A DNA stretch of 64,000 bases from Candidatus Zixiibacteriota bacterium (GTDB lineage: Bacteria; Zixibacteria; MSB-5A5; GN15; FEB-12). This document shows, piece after piece, positions 1-8,626 of this stretch. Below the pieces are notes generated by a model. It ran no database searches and was not told where the DNA came from. It saw nothing but the letters and a program-made list of their open reading frames with translations. Positions within the stretch are counted from its first letter, which is position 1, and every line of letters begins with the position of its first letter. The stretch is taken from the NCBI GenBank assembly GCA_035380245.1, contig DAOSXA010000002.1, positions 496,001 to 560,000 on the forward strand, written 5' to 3'. The translations under genes and the position numbers were made by a program.

Positions 1-1207
1 AATAATGCTGATCCAGCCATTCCGCAATAGAAGAGAAACCGTTGATATCGTGGCGTTGCCAGCCGGCCTCAGCCATGGCCGCCAGGACCGAGGATTTATG
101 CAATCGACGTAGTTTCTCACCTAACGACTCGGCCTTGAGTCTGGTGCCGACTTCCAGCGCCACCCCTCGATCCAGCAGTAAACGACGATTCAGAGGAGCA
201 AAAGATCCTATATCGGGTCCAATGATCACCATCGGCAAGCCCAATCCCATGCCCCAGTTGCTCCGTTCGTGGGCGGGAGCGACAACGAAATCAAACCAGG
301 AGAAAAGCCGGGCGGTGAGAGCATATTCCTCGCGACGGTTTTGGTACAACAGCAAAGTGGCTCGGGGTATTTCACCTTCAATCGGTGTCTCGGGCGTAAC
401 CACGAGAAAATCCGCACCGATACGGCCAAAACGCTGAATCGTCTGTGCCGCCAGCAATCCACCCGTTCGAGCGAACACCAAAACCCGATGACCGGCCGTT
501 ACGGTCGACCAGGCGACTTCAATCAGGCGCTCGACGTGAACCTTAGGCTCCGCCCCGGAGGAATAAAAGGCCCCCGTTAAAACTCCCCGCCCTTCCAGTC
601 GTTTCCGCCGGAGTTCAAAAGATTCGGTTGCCTGCCTCACAAGAGCCGGTTCAATACACAAACCGGACACATGAATTCGTTCACGATCGTACCCGGCTTC
701 GAGGAATGCTTGCGCTACAGCTTTTGTCGGGACAATCAAACGCTCCGCTCCCAGGACAAGCGACTCGTGCGGCGCCGACATTTCCCCATGCTGGTAGATC
801 AAATTTCGGCGTCCTCTCAAGGCTGCCACCAACACCGGGTGTGCGACCAGCAGCGGTGACTCTTCCGCCATGAATTGAGACCTTATGTCTCGCGCAAGAA
901 AGTGTAATCCCCAATTCCCGTGATTGTAGTTCGCTTTCTTCCTCAGCCTCGCATAAAACAAACCGATCGGGTTTCTCGGAGAGCTGTGCCGGTACAACCA
1001 GCGTGCCGTCTTCCAGGCCAGACGGGATAATCCGTGACTCAGATCGAAAACATTCGTCTGACGCCGCACCAGACGCACCCGAGCCGAGCGGATCAGAGCA
1101 TCCACGATGCCGTCCAGATAATACGGATGTCCCCGACCGATTTCGGTGTACAGCAGTTCCAGCATTCTCGATTCCGGCACAACCGGCCGAGGTTCATCGG
1201 GAATCAC
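1..1207 (-). CDS. MurG-like glycosyltransferase, partial (3' end off the window)
   Basis: The minus-strand frame is open from a GTG at 1207 to the left edge, about 402 codons, so the C-terminus is missing. A GAGGA Shine-Dalgarno sits 8 bases before the GTG; an in-frame ATG lies about 14 codons further in. The N-terminus has a GRGHPYY segment (about residues 24-30), like the GxGH acceptor loop of MurG and glycolipid glycosyltransferases. Near residues 325-350 a segment with PAHERSNWGMGLGLP resembles the C-terminal sugar-nucleotide donor-binding loop of GT-B enzymes. The two-domain GT-B layout is inferred from these motifs. No transmembrane segment is seen. The substrate cannot be told; a lipid or cell-envelope sugar acceptor is a guess. 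Confidence 0.7.
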   Translation of the reverse strand, partial: MIPDEPRPVVPESRMLELLYTEIGRGHPYYLDGIVDALIRSARVRLVRRQTNVFDLSHGLSRLAWKTARWLYRHSSPRNPIGLFYARLRKKANYNHGNWGLHFLARDIRSQFMAEESPLLVAHPVLVAALRGRRNLIYQHGEMSAPHESLVLGAERLIVPTKAVAQAFLEAGYDRERIHVSGLCIEPALVRQATESFELRRKRLEGRGVLTGAFYSSGAEPKVHVERLIEVAWSTVTAGHRVLVFARTGGLLAAQTIQRFGRIGADFLVVTPETPIEGEIPRATLLLYQNRREEYALTARLFSWFDFVVAPAHERSNWGMGLGLPMVIIGPDIGSFAPLNRRLLLDRGVALEVGTRLKAESLGEKLRRLHKSSVLAAMAEAGWQRHDINGFSSIAEWLDQHY

Positions 1208-1285
1208 GAAGTTTCCTCACGAATAACGTTTTTTCGGAAATCATGATAAGCGACACCGGGAGCGGCGTCAACGCCCGCGACGGGC

Positions 1286-1320
1286 AAAAATAAATGCGGC
1301 CGGGTTGGCTTCCGGCCGCA
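1286..1320 (-). terminator. Rho-independent terminator after cheW
   Basis: A perfect 9-bp stem (1295-1303 with 1312-1320, arms TGCGGCCGG/CCGGCCGCA) with an 8-base loop is followed on the minus strand by a T-rich tail (complement of 1286-1294). It ends the cheW transcript before the glycosyltransferase start. Confidence 0.8.
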
Positions 1321-1348
1321 TCAGACAATAGCTAACGAAGTAACTAGA

Positions 1349-1846
1349 TCATTCGGAGACTTCGGCCATCTCGCGAAGGTCGACCACTTTCGATAGATCC
1401 AGAAACATAAGAAGGCGATCCTCAAGTTTGGCGACACCCTGGACATACTCCTGATCGATTCGGGTCACCAGTTCCGGCGGCGGCTCAATGGCGCTGCCCG
1501 GAATACGCAATACCTCGGACACGGCATCGACGATCAGACCGATCGTTCGTCCCTGAACATCCGCCACGACTATCCGGGTCGATTTGTCGTACTCGGCGGC
1601 ATCCAGATCGAGTCGTTTCCTTAAGTCGATTACCGGAATCACTTTACCGCGAAGATTAATCACTCCCTCGACATAATCCGGTACCTTCGGTACTCGGGTT
1701 ATCTCGGTCATCCTATTGATCTCCTGCACATTCAGGATATCCACACCAAATTCTTCGGCGCCGATCCGGAACGAAACCAACTGGATCAAATCATCGGTCC
1801 GATCCGCTTGCAGGTCGGTCAACATTTCGGTTTGGGTGGCGGTCAT
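1349..1846 (-). CDS. cheW: Chemotaxis/signalling coupling protein CheW
   Basis: A 165-residue CheW-domain protein, normal length for the family. The domain runs from about residue 20 to 160 and carries the usual FGVDILNVQEI, VPDYVEGVINLRGKVIPVIDL and IGLIVDAV-type segments. CheW couples receptor arrays to the CheA kinase in the cytoplasm. The start ATG is preceded by AAGGAAAAGCTG. No cheA, receptor or flagellar gene is present in the window, so this is an orphan copy here; it could serve a chemosensory array encoded elsewhere. It is transcribed alone, with a terminator just downstream. Confidence 0.93.
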   Translation of the reverse strand: MTATQTEMLTDLQADRTDDLIQLVSFRIGAEEFGVDILNVQEINRMTEITRVPKVPDYVEGVINLRGKVIPVIDLRKRLDLDAAEYDKSTRIVVADVQGRTIGLIVDAVSEVLRIPGSAIEPPPELVTRIDQEYVQGVAKLEDRLLMFLDLSKVVDLREMAEVSE

Positions 1847-1960
1847 CAGCTTTTCCTTAACAATTCAATCCCCGGCCGGGCCGGAGACAGTCCCAAGTAT
1901 CGCTATCAACTGTATCGGCAGGACCGCCGGGATATTAAGCAACTGGAAACACAAGTCTGG

Positions 1961-2060
1961 AGCTCTTTATCGCGTAGCGGTGGGATTTATCTCCGCCGCT
2001 GAAGATTTTTTTTCAATACTCCAGAGAATAAAAGCGACATAAAGCCGCCCGCTAAAGAAG
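1961..2060 (-). repeat. Degenerate copy of interspersed repeat family A
   Basis: Two segments (1961-2000 and 2033-2060) match the two halves of family A, which on the other strand reads GGCGGAGACAAGCC... then ...GCGGGCGGCCTTGTGTCGC. It lies in the 266-base gap upstream of cheW; apart from this I see no feature there. Confidence 0.6.
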
Positions 2061-2112
2061 GTTGGTTTGCATAAGCGGATTACCTGTTCAAATTTTGAGC
2101 AGGAGAGCCGGA

Positions 2113-2874
2113 TCAATCCGACTCGGATAGAAGGGTCATCATCCGGGCGGCAGTCGATGGACTATGTCCCGAATAATGGTTGTTGAAAAAGGCAAACAAA
2201 TCCTGGTCAACCCGGACTATTTTCTTGATCGTCTGGCGCCACCAGTGGAGGTCGGACTCCCGGTCGTCGCGGAGATATGAGAAGTCCTCCCTGATTTTAC
2301 TGCGGTCTCCCAGAAAACGCAGGTAATGGAAGTCGGCGGTCGCTATATCCATACGAGGCATCCGGGGATGCTCGATCAGACACAGGGCGATATTCTTCTC
2401 ACGCAACAGGTCGAACAACGCCGGAACTTCAAGCCAGGCTTGTTTGCGCAATTCAATCGAATAACGCGGACCGGACGGAAGCGCTTCGATCAAACGAATC
2501 AGGAGATCGAACCGCTCAGGCCCGAAACCAGCGGCGAATTGCAATAGAAGCGGCCCTTGTTTGTCCCCCAGCCCTTTCATGACTTCGATAAAACGACGAG
2601 CAACAACGAGACGTTCCTCGATTGTCCCCTCGTGTGTTACGGCCTTCGGAAACTTGGCGGAAAAAACGAAATCATCCGGAGTATTTTTACACCAGCGTTC
2701 AACCACCGCCGCTGAAGGAATTCGATAGAACGTGGCATCGATCTCAACCGCGTTGAACCGCGATGAATAAAACCGCAAAAAATCCGCCTGCGGGCAAAAC
2801 TGCGGGTAGAAATTACCCAGCCAGTCCTTATAGCTGAAGCCCGATGTCCCTATCCTGTATTTCCCTGTGCTCAT
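2113..2874 (-). CDS. DUF72 (YecE-like) family protein
   Basis: A 253-residue soluble protein of the DUF72/YecE family, which adopts a TIM-barrel-like fold and has no settled biochemical role. The family signature GTSGFSYKDWLGNFYP is at residues 9-24, followed by RFNAVEIDATFYRIPS and near the C-terminus FAFFNNHYSGHSP. Length and motif order are typical. The start ATG has AGGA five bases upstream. It is monocistronic between cheW and the divergent aminopeptidase gene. Function: unknown; a hydrolase or isomerase role is sometimes guessed from the fold. Confidence 0.9.
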   Translation of the reverse strand: MSTGKYRIGTSGFSYKDWLGNFYPQFCPQADFLRFYSSRFNAVEIDATFYRIPSAAVVERWCKNTPDDFVFSAKFPKAVTHEGTIEERLVVARRFIEVMKGLGDKQGPLLLQFAAGFGPERFDLLIRLIEALPSGPRYSIELRKQAWLEVPALFDLLREKNIALCLIEHPRMPRMDIATADFHYLRFLGDRSKIREDFSYLRDDRESDLHWWRQTIKKIVRVDQDLFAFFNNHYSGHSPSTAARMMTLLSESD

Positions 2875-2970
2875 GACAATCCTGTAACAGCCGTCATTCC
2901 CGGAAGTTCAAAACGAAAACAGCTCCAAGATGTGATCATTATCCTAAATCAGAGGATTTATTCCTGCCCG

Positions 2971-2999
2971 TTGCGCCCCGGCCCGAATTGTTGTATTAT
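2971..2999 (+). promoter_or_regulatory. Sigma-70-type promoter for the M29 aminopeptidase
   Basis: TTGCGC (2971-2976), 17-base spacer, TATTAT (2994-2999). It is 33 bases before the ATG at 3033, leaving room for the AAGGA ribosome binding site. Confidence 0.7.
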
Positions 3000-3032
3000 C
3001 TGCCACAATGACGGCAAACGAAAGGATGTCAC

Positions 3033-4169
3033 ATGAAAGACAAACGTAACGAAATACTCGCCAAGCAACTGCTCGAATACTCCGTAGAGCTGAAAAAAGG
3101 CGAGACGATCTACATAGAGATCAAGGGAAAAGAAGCCCTCGAACTGGGTAAAGAACTTATCGGTCATGCCACTCGTCTCGGCGCTACGCCGTTCTGGTTT
3201 TACAACGATGAATCATTGTTGCGCCAATGGGTCCAGCACGCCAGTGAAGAGCAATATAAACGGCAGACGGAATTGCATCTGGAGCTGATGCGCCAGTCCG
3301 ATGCCTATATCGGCCTGCGCGGTTCCGACAATCCGTTCGATATGGCCGATATCGACTCTAAAAAGATGGAGATGCAGTCCAAGCTCTTTTATCGCCCGGT
3401 GCACCTCGACGAACGTGTCAAGCGGACCCGCTGGGTCGTCCTGCGCTACCCCAACAACGCCATGGCTCAACTGGCTGAGACCTCACAGGAAGCGTTCGAG
3501 ACCTTCTACTATAACGTCTGCTGCGCCGACTATGCCAAGATGTCAAAGGCTCAGGACAAACTCAAAGCCCTCATGGAAGCGACCGACAAAGTCCATATCA
3601 AATCCCCCGGCACCGACCTGACTTTCTCTATGAAAGACATCTTGGTAGTCAAATGTGACGGTCATCGCAACATTCCCGACGGTGAGGTTTACACCGCCCC
3701 GGTGCGCGATTCGGTTAACGGCGTTATTACCTATAACACCCCGTCGCTGTATCAGGGGAATCTGTACGAAAACATCAGCTTCACCTTTGAAAAGGGTAAG
3801 ATCGTCAAAGCGACTTGCTCGGGCAACGAGAAGAAGCTCAACGAGGTTCTCGACAGTGATGAAGGCGCTCGCTACGTCGGCGAGTTCGCCATCGGTGTCA
3901 ATCCGTTCATCCTGCACCCGATGAAGGATACCCTGTTCGATGAAAAGATCGCCGGCTCGCTTCATTTCACCCCGGGTCAGTGTTACGATGAGGCCCCCAA
4001 TGGCAACGATTCCTCGATCCACTGGGATCTGGTCCTGATCCAGCGTCCGGATTACGGCGGCGGCGAAATCTATTTCGACGACAAACTGATCCGCAAGGAC
4101 GGCGTATTCGTCGATAAAGACCTCGAGAAGCAGTTCTCGGAGGAAAATCTCAAGGCCGAAGGGCTCTAG
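3033..4169 (+). CDS. M29 family aminopeptidase (AmpS/PepS-like)
   Basis: A 378-residue cytoplasmic metallo-aminopeptidase of peptidase family M29, which removes N-terminal residues from peptides using two metal ions. Candidate ligands sit in the family's order: Glu218 in NIPDGEVYTAP, Glu284 in YVGEFAIGVNP, His311 in GSLHFTPG, and His330/Asp332 in the HWD motif. No signal peptide is seen. AAGGA six bases before the ATG supports the start. The ferritin-like gene follows 23 bases downstream on the same strand, so the two may be cotranscribed. Confidence 0.93.
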   Translation: MKDKRNEILAKQLLEYSVELKKGETIYIEIKGKEALELGKELIGHATRLGATPFWFYNDESLLRQWVQHASEEQYKRQTELHLELMRQSDAYIGLRGSDNPFDMADIDSKKMEMQSKLFYRPVHLDERVKRTRWVVLRYPNNAMAQLAETSQEAFETFYYNVCCADYAKMSKAQDKLKALMEATDKVHIKSPGTDLTFSMKDILVVKCDGHRNIPDGEVYTAPVRDSVNGVITYNTPSLYQGNLYENISFTFEKGKIVKATCSGNEKKLNEVLDSDEGARYVGEFAIGVNPFILHPMKDTLFDEKIAGSLHFTPGQCYDEAPNGNDSSIHWDLVLIQRPDYGGGEIYFDDKLIRKDGVFVDKDLEKQFSEENLKAEGL

Positions 4170-4192
4170 GCCTCTAAGTAGAGGAGGATACG

Positions 4193-4729
4193 ATGCAATC
4201 GACCACTGAAGTTATCAAGTTCGCCATGCAAATGGAACTGGACGGTAAGGCCTTCTACGAGAAAGGGGCTGCGGTCGCCGTTGATCCGGCGATCAAGGAC
4301 ATTTTCAAAACTCTAGCCGAAGAAGAGGCCAAGCACTTCACCATCTTCAAGAGCATGCGTGACGGTGCTCTCGAAGAAGCCCGGGCCGGCATGGCTGCCC
4401 GAACCCAGACCCCGAAGCTGGCCAAAAACATCTTCAAACAACTCACCGAAGCCGGGCGCGATTCAATCGCTGCCGAGGGTGCTTTGGAAACGTGGCAGGA
4501 AGCGATGAGGGTCGAAGAGAAGTCCGAGAAGCTCTATCGCGATGCCGCCGATAAAGAGAACGACGCCGTCCTGAAAGGTCTCCTGAACACAATCGCCGAT
4601 GAGGAGAAAAATCACATCTACCTGATCGAGAATATGATCCTGTTCATCAAAGATCCACAGGGCTATGCCGCTTCATCTAATTACGCCAGTTTCATGAGCT
4701 GGGAAGGACACTCCTCCGACGAACTGTAG
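4193..4729 (+). CDS. Ferritin-like / rubrerythrin-type di-iron protein
   Basis: A 178-residue four-helix-bundle protein. It has two E-E-x-x-H di-iron motifs, EEEAKH (residues 43-48) and DEEKNH (136-141), with further candidate carboxylate ligands at Glu15 and Glu109. The C-terminal rubredoxin domain of classical rubrerythrin is absent. Such proteins reduce peroxide or store iron; which one applies here is not shown. The ribosome binding site GAGGAGG precedes the ATG. It follows the M29 aminopeptidase gene closely and converges with the EamA transporter gene. Confidence 0.88.
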   Translation: MQSTTEVIKFAMQMELDGKAFYEKGAAVAVDPAIKDIFKTLAEEEAKHFTIFKSMRDGALEEARAGMAARTQTPKLAKNIFKQLTEAGRDSIAAEGALETWQEAMRVEEKSEKLYRDAADKENDAVLKGLLNTIADEEKNHIYLIENMILFIKDPQGYAASSNYASFMSWEGHSSDEL

Positions 4730-4745
4730 TTCGAAATTGACCGAA

Positions 4746-5672
4746 TCACTTCATCGGCCCCGCGGGTGCTTCGAGCGCTCGCGGGGTTCGTTGTATCTCG
4801 GATATTACAACACCGACCAGCACCGTCACGCCCCCCAGAATAAACATCGGTCCCAGCCCCTCCCCTAACCAGAAATAAGCTACGATACTGGCAATGATCG
4901 GCTGGACATTTTGATAAACCGCCGCTCGTGAGGCATCCAGATACTTGATCAACCAGAACCAGATAACATAGACGATCAATGAAAGACCGACAGCCATATA
5001 AGCCACAGCCCCCCATGCGCCCCAGTTGGTCTGACTGTAATCGAACTTGATTGCATGATAAACGCCAAACGGGAAATAGAGCACCGACCCGCAGGCGACC
5101 GAATAGGCGGTAAGACGCAACGCTCCATACTGCCGCACCATGGTTTTACCTAAAACGGTATAATATGCCCAGGCTACGACCGAGACTACGATAATCATAT
5201 CCCCCATCAAATACTCCGTGCCCACCTTGATCGCTCCCACTGACATCACCATCACCGCGCCGATCAAAGCCAAAGCGATTCCGAAAACACGAAGCCACAG
5301 GAACTTCTCGTCAAGATGAATCATCGCCAGGATATAAACCCAGATCGGGGTAGTGGCAAACAACACCGCTCCATGACCGGCAGCGGTCAGCGATTGCCCG
5401 TACAAAAAGAGTGTCTGATTGAGAGGAATAATAAGGATACCCAGCAGCCAGATTTTTGGCCAGTCCCGGCGTGCGATCGGCGTGCCGTATTTTTTCGTGC
5501 GTGTCAGCCCGAGCAGAATCACCGAGGCCAGCACGAAACGATAAAATGCGAATGTAAAAGGCTCTATTATCGCCAGCCCGTACTTGGCGACCGGGTATGC
5601 GAACGACGCCACCGACTGCTGGACAGCTATTGCCGCCAGTAAAAGGCCGAATGACTTACTATTTTCGCTCAC
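4746..5672 (-). CDS. EamA/DMT family transporter
   Basis: An inner-membrane carrier of the drug/metabolite transporter superfamily. The protein is hydrophobic throughout, with about ten predicted helices in two EamA repeats; the second repeat includes YMAVGLSLIVYVIWFWLIKYLDASRAAVYQN, a typical DMT loop. Substrate unknown. I place the start at GTG 5672 (VSENSKSFG). An upstream TTG at 5690 adds six residues (LARRRC), but its AGAGGG is only two bases away, so neither start is well supported. It is one of two EamA genes here (see 18153-19043). Confidence 0.85.
   Translation of the reverse strand: MSENSKSFGLLLAAIAVQQSVASFAYPVAKYGLAIIEPFTFAFYRFVLASVILLGLTRTKKYGTPIARRDWPKIWLLGILIIPLNQTLFLYGQSLTAAGHGAVLFATTPIWVYILAMIHLDEKFLWLRVFGIALALIGAVMVMSVGAIKVGTEYLMGDMIIVVSVVAWAYYTVLGKTMVRQYGALRLTAYSVACGSVLYFPFGVYHAIKFDYSQTNWGAWGAVAYMAVGLSLIVYVIWFWLIKYLDASRAAVYQNVQPIIASIVAYFWLGEGLGPMFILGGVTVLVGVVISEIQRTPRALEAPAGPMK
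4758..4796 (+). terminator. Possible terminator hairpin at a convergent gene end
   Basis: CCCCGCG (4758-4764) pairs with CGCGGGG (4780-4786) and is followed by TTCGTTGTAT. It lies inside the last codons of the convergent EamA gene and could end the ferritin transcript. The tail is weak. Confidence 0.3.
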
Positions 5673-5723
5673 GCACCGCCGCCGCGCCAAATCCCTCTGG
5701 GAGTGTTGAAATACTTCTTCTAC

Positions 5724-5802
5724 GGCGGAGACAAGCCCCGCCGCTACGCCTCAAAGAACCTTAACCTCGCGTAGCGGGCGGCCTTGCGTCGCCCGCATTA
5801 CG
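5724..5802 (+). repeat. Interspersed repeat family A, copy
   Basis: A full-length copy of about 79 bases. Its first half has GGCGGAGACAAGCCCCGCC, which folds back (GGCGG/CCGCC). Its second half has GCGGGCG...CGCCCGC with a 9-base loop. The same unit occurs at 19118, 30814 and, degraded, at several other places. Confidence 0.85.
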
Positions 5803-5852
5803 ATTGTAGTTTGCAGAATATCCGCACTTAGGATTTCTTCACCAAAGCCCTC

Positions 5853-6632
5853 TTACAGGAGCCCCCGATGATAACCGCCGTCGACCGGAATCGATGTCCC
5901 GGTAATATAAGCGGCTTTGTCACTGGATAGAAACGTGATCAACGCCGCCAGTTCTTCCGGTTGCCCCACCCGTCTCGCCGGGATGTTGGCCGCGATTCCA
6001 TCAATAATCTCCTCGGGACTTTTCCCCGCTTTTTCGGCGCGGCTTTTCGCCAGGTTAATCAAGCGCTCCGTCGCCGTATACCCCGGGCAAACACAGTTGA
6101 ACGTGATACCCTTATCGGCATACGTGTTGCTCAACGTCTTGCACAAGCCGGTAACCCCGGCGCGGGTGGCGTTGGATAACACCAACTCATCGACCGGTTG
6201 AAACACCCCGACTGAGGTTATGTAGATCACACGCCCCCAGCCCTTTTTGATCATGCCGTCAAGCACGCCGCGAGTCAGACCGACCGCTGAATGTAAAACC
6301 AGGTCGGTCGCATCACGCCAGGTTTCGGCCGTATGATCCAAAAACGCCCCCGGAGGCGGACCTCCGGCGTTGGCAACCAGAATATCAACTTCACCCGCTG
6401 AGGCCAGGATGTTGTTCACATCAACGATATTCGAAACATCTCCGGTCACCGTCTGTGGTTTGTGTCCGGTTGTTTTTTCTATCTTCTTAGCCGCCTCGTT
6501 GAGCCGGTCGCCATAACGACCGTTGATCGTTACCTCGACTCCTTCCATCGTAAGAGCAATCGCGGCCGCCATTCCCAGACCGGCTGAAGCACCGGTTACC
6601 AACGCCCGTTTGCCCTTGAGCCCCAGCTCCAT
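5853..6632 (-). CDS. Atypical short-chain dehydrogenase/reductase lacking the catalytic Tyr-Lys
   Basis: A 259-residue Rossmann-fold SDR protein. The cofactor motif TGASAGLG is at residues 13-20, the NAGG motif at 88-91 and the active-site Ser at 140. Where classical SDRs have YxxxK, this sequence reads LVLSNATRAG, putting Ser153 and Arg157 in the Tyr and Lys positions. The C-terminal SSDKAAYITGTSIPVDGG is canonical. This matches a recognised 3-oxoacyl-ACP-reductase-like SDR subgroup, so it is divergence rather than damage; activity is uncertain. Its ATG overlaps the stop of the upstream M20 peptidase gene (TAATG), so the two are translationally coupled. Confidence 0.88.
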   Translation of the reverse strand: MELGLKGKRALVTGASAGLGMAAAIALTMEGVEVTINGRYGDRLNEAAKKIEKTTGHKPQTVTGDVSNIVDVNNILASAGEVDILVANAGGPPPGAFLDHTAETWRDATDLVLHSAVGLTRGVLDGMIKKGWGRVIYITSVGVFQPVDELVLSNATRAGVTGLCKTLSNTYADKGITFNCVCPGYTATERLINLAKSRAEKAGKSPEEIIDGIAANIPARRVGQPEELAALITFLSSDKAAYITGTSIPVDGGYHRGLL

Positions 6633-8002
6633 TACCGCACGACTTCCACGATTTCGAACGGCAGCTCAGCCGCTGTTTTACAACCGCTCTGGAAATCGCA
6701 AACACGGAACCGTTCGTTCGGGGAATGGATATTGTCGTCCTGCTGACTGAGACCGATTAATAGCGTGTCGATACCTAGAATCTTCTTGAAATCACCCACG
6801 ACCGGAATCGAACCGCCCTCCATGATCAAAACCGGCTCCTTACCGAATCCTTTTTTGATCGATTTCCGGGCCGCTTCGAGCCAGATACTATCGATCGGAA
6901 CTTTTACCGCACCGGCTCCGCCGTGCTTGTCTACCTTTACCGTGACCGATGCCGGGGCAATCTTTTTGAGATATTTCTCGATCTTGTTGCAGATATCCAT
7001 CGGCTTCTGGTTGGCCACCAGACGCATCGTAATCTTGGCCGAAGCCCAGGCCGGAATGATCGTCTTGGCGCCTTCGCCCTGGTAACCGCCGGTAATGCCG
7101 TTGACATCACAAGTCGGCCGAGCCCAGGAACGTTCGTAAACGGAATACCCTTTTTCACCCTGGACCGCCTTCGCTCCGGTTTCCTTGAGGTACCCTTTCT
7201 CGGAGTACGGCAGCTTCTTGAACTCTTTGCGTTCCGCGGGGGTCAGCGGCTTGACGTCGGCATAGAAACCCGGAATGGCAACCTTGCCGTTTTTGTCATG
7301 CAGCTTGCTGATCATATCACAAAGGATATTGACCGGATTGCCGACCGCACCGCCGTAAGAACCGGAATGCAGATCGTGGCTGGGGCCATGCACGAACACC
7401 TCAACCGAGGCAATCCCGCGCAGGCCGTATGTTACCGCCGGATGAGTCCGGTCAAACTGGCTCGTATCGGATATCACACAGACATCCGACGCCAACATTT
7501 CTCTGTGCTCCTTAAGGAATCGCGGCAGATTGGCCGAATGGCATTCCTCTTCTCCCTCGATCAACATTTTGACGTTGATCGGCAGCGTGCCGTCGGTTTT
7601 CAAAATGGCTTCGAGGCCTTTGATTTGTGCGAATACCTGTCCTTTGTCGTCGGCCGAACCGCGCGCCAGGATATATCCGCCTTTGATGACCGGCTTGAAC
7701 GGGGGGGAATTCCAGAGATTAAAAGGCTCTGCCGGCTGAACATCGTAATGGCCGTAGTACAGCACCGTGGGAAGCGACTTATCAACCTTGTATTCGGCGA
7801 ACAACAGTGGGTGTCCTTTGGTCGACATAACCCGAGCCTTGAAACCGATTTCCGTGAGATGATTCTTAAGCCATGTGGCGCACTTGTGCATGTCCTTTTT
7901 GTGTTCTGACTTGGCCGAAACCGAAGGAAAGCGCAACAGTTCGAACAACTCGTTGAGCGCCTTTTTTTCATTTTTCTTCAGATATTGAATTGCGGTCATC
8001 AT
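6632..8002 (-). CDS. M20 family dipeptidase
   Basis: A 456-residue cytosolic di-zinc peptidase of family M20. Metal and catalytic motifs appear in order: YYGHYDVQP (about 81-89), ARGSADDKG (about 113-121), the Glu cluster EGEEE (about 149), ISDTSQF (Asp ligand) and DDNIHSPNE near residue 428. The dimerisation lid domain lies between about 200 and 370. It probably hydrolyses dipeptides or small peptides. AGGAGAT precedes the ATG-ATG start. It is the first gene of a two-gene unit with the SDR gene. Confidence 0.92.
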   Translation of the reverse strand: MMTAIQYLKKNEKKALNELFELLRFPSVSAKSEHKKDMHKCATWLKNHLTEIGFKARVMSTKGHPLLFAEYKVDKSLPTVLYYGHYDVQPAEPFNLWNSPPFKPVIKGGYILARGSADDKGQVFAQIKGLEAILKTDGTLPINVKMLIEGEEECHSANLPRFLKEHREMLASDVCVISDTSQFDRTHPAVTYGLRGIASVEVFVHGPSHDLHSGSYGGAVGNPVNILCDMISKLHDKNGKVAIPGFYADVKPLTPAERKEFKKLPYSEKGYLKETGAKAVQGEKGYSVYERSWARPTCDVNGITGGYQGEGAKTIIPAWASAKITMRLVANQKPMDICNKIEKYLKKIAPASVTVKVDKHGGAGAVKVPIDSIWLEAARKSIKKGFGKEPVLIMEGGSIPVVGDFKKILGIDTLLIGLSQQDDNIHSPNERFRVCDFQSGCKTAAELPFEIVEVVR

Positions 8003-8086
8003 CTATCTCCTGTGTCTTTGATCCCAGATTTGAGGCAGAATATAGCGTTGCTGTTGTCGGCTGTAAAGCGTTTCTATCGGTGATGT

Positions 8087-8440
8087 TGGTGGGCGGCAGA
8101 CTTTGTGTCTTACCCTTTGCAACCGCGGAATCTGTCCTCTCTGAATCCTGCAAAATAACTCGCGAATAATCCAACCGTGTTGGTGGGCGGCAGACGTCTC
8201 GTCTGCCTCTTCAGCAGCACACCCTGGAGAACGCCTTTCCCGCGAAAGCGCGAATCCATCTTCGTCTTTTCAGTGCCCCACCCATTGGTCGGGACCTTCG
8301 AATCAAAACGAGATCCCCCACTCAACGTCACCCCGGCGGAGGGGTCTGTTGAAAAAGTCATACGCTCGGATATTCAGTAAAACACAACTGTAATGCGGGC
8401 GACACAAGGCCGCCCGCTACGCGAGGTTAGAGCTCTTCAA
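8087..8440. repeat. Gap 8003-8626: cluster of family B and family A repeats
   Basis: This 624-base gap holds no gene I can support. It contains a decayed family B hairpin (8087-8112), a good family B unit (8177-8264: GGCAGACG-TCT-CGTCTGCC followed by the tail with CCCGCGAAAG), and an inverted family A half (8391-8440). Around 8510-8533 there is an imperfect hairpin (CCAACCATCA/TGATTGGTGG). The gap is at the end of the ABC exporter operon and in front of the M20 gene. Confidence 0.75.
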
Positions 8441-8626
8441 TATGACTTGTCCTTACGTTCTCATCTTATAGAAAACGTAATCTTGAGCAGATCAGATTGA
8501 AAACAACCTGACCAACCATCAATGATTGGTGGGTTCTAATACGGACTCACCTTACGCGACGACCTTGGCAGGTCTCGGGGGAACCTTCTCTACTTCGCGA
8601 TAATGATTCTGTTGCAGGTGTGAGAG

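Noticed and set aside
269..580. Plus-strand open frames inside 1-1210
   Set aside because: The minus-strand frame through this stretch reads as a coherent glycosyltransferase with family motifs and a ribosome binding site; the plus-strand frames have none.
1349..1846. A chemotaxis operon around cheW, or a CheW/H-NOX signalling unit
   Set aside because: No cheA, cheY or receptor gene is present, and cheW and H-NOX are 15 kb apart in different units.
6923..7909. Long plus-strand frame (328 codons) opposite the M20 peptidase gene
   Set aside because: It is the antisense of a well-supported M20 gene and shows no motif or ribosome binding site.
8110..8380. Open frames with the peptide VGGRRLVC or similar in the repeat-filled gaps (8, 17, 19, 25, 30 kb)
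   Set aside because: These are translations of the family B hairpin. The same peptide recurs in many places only because the DNA repeat does.
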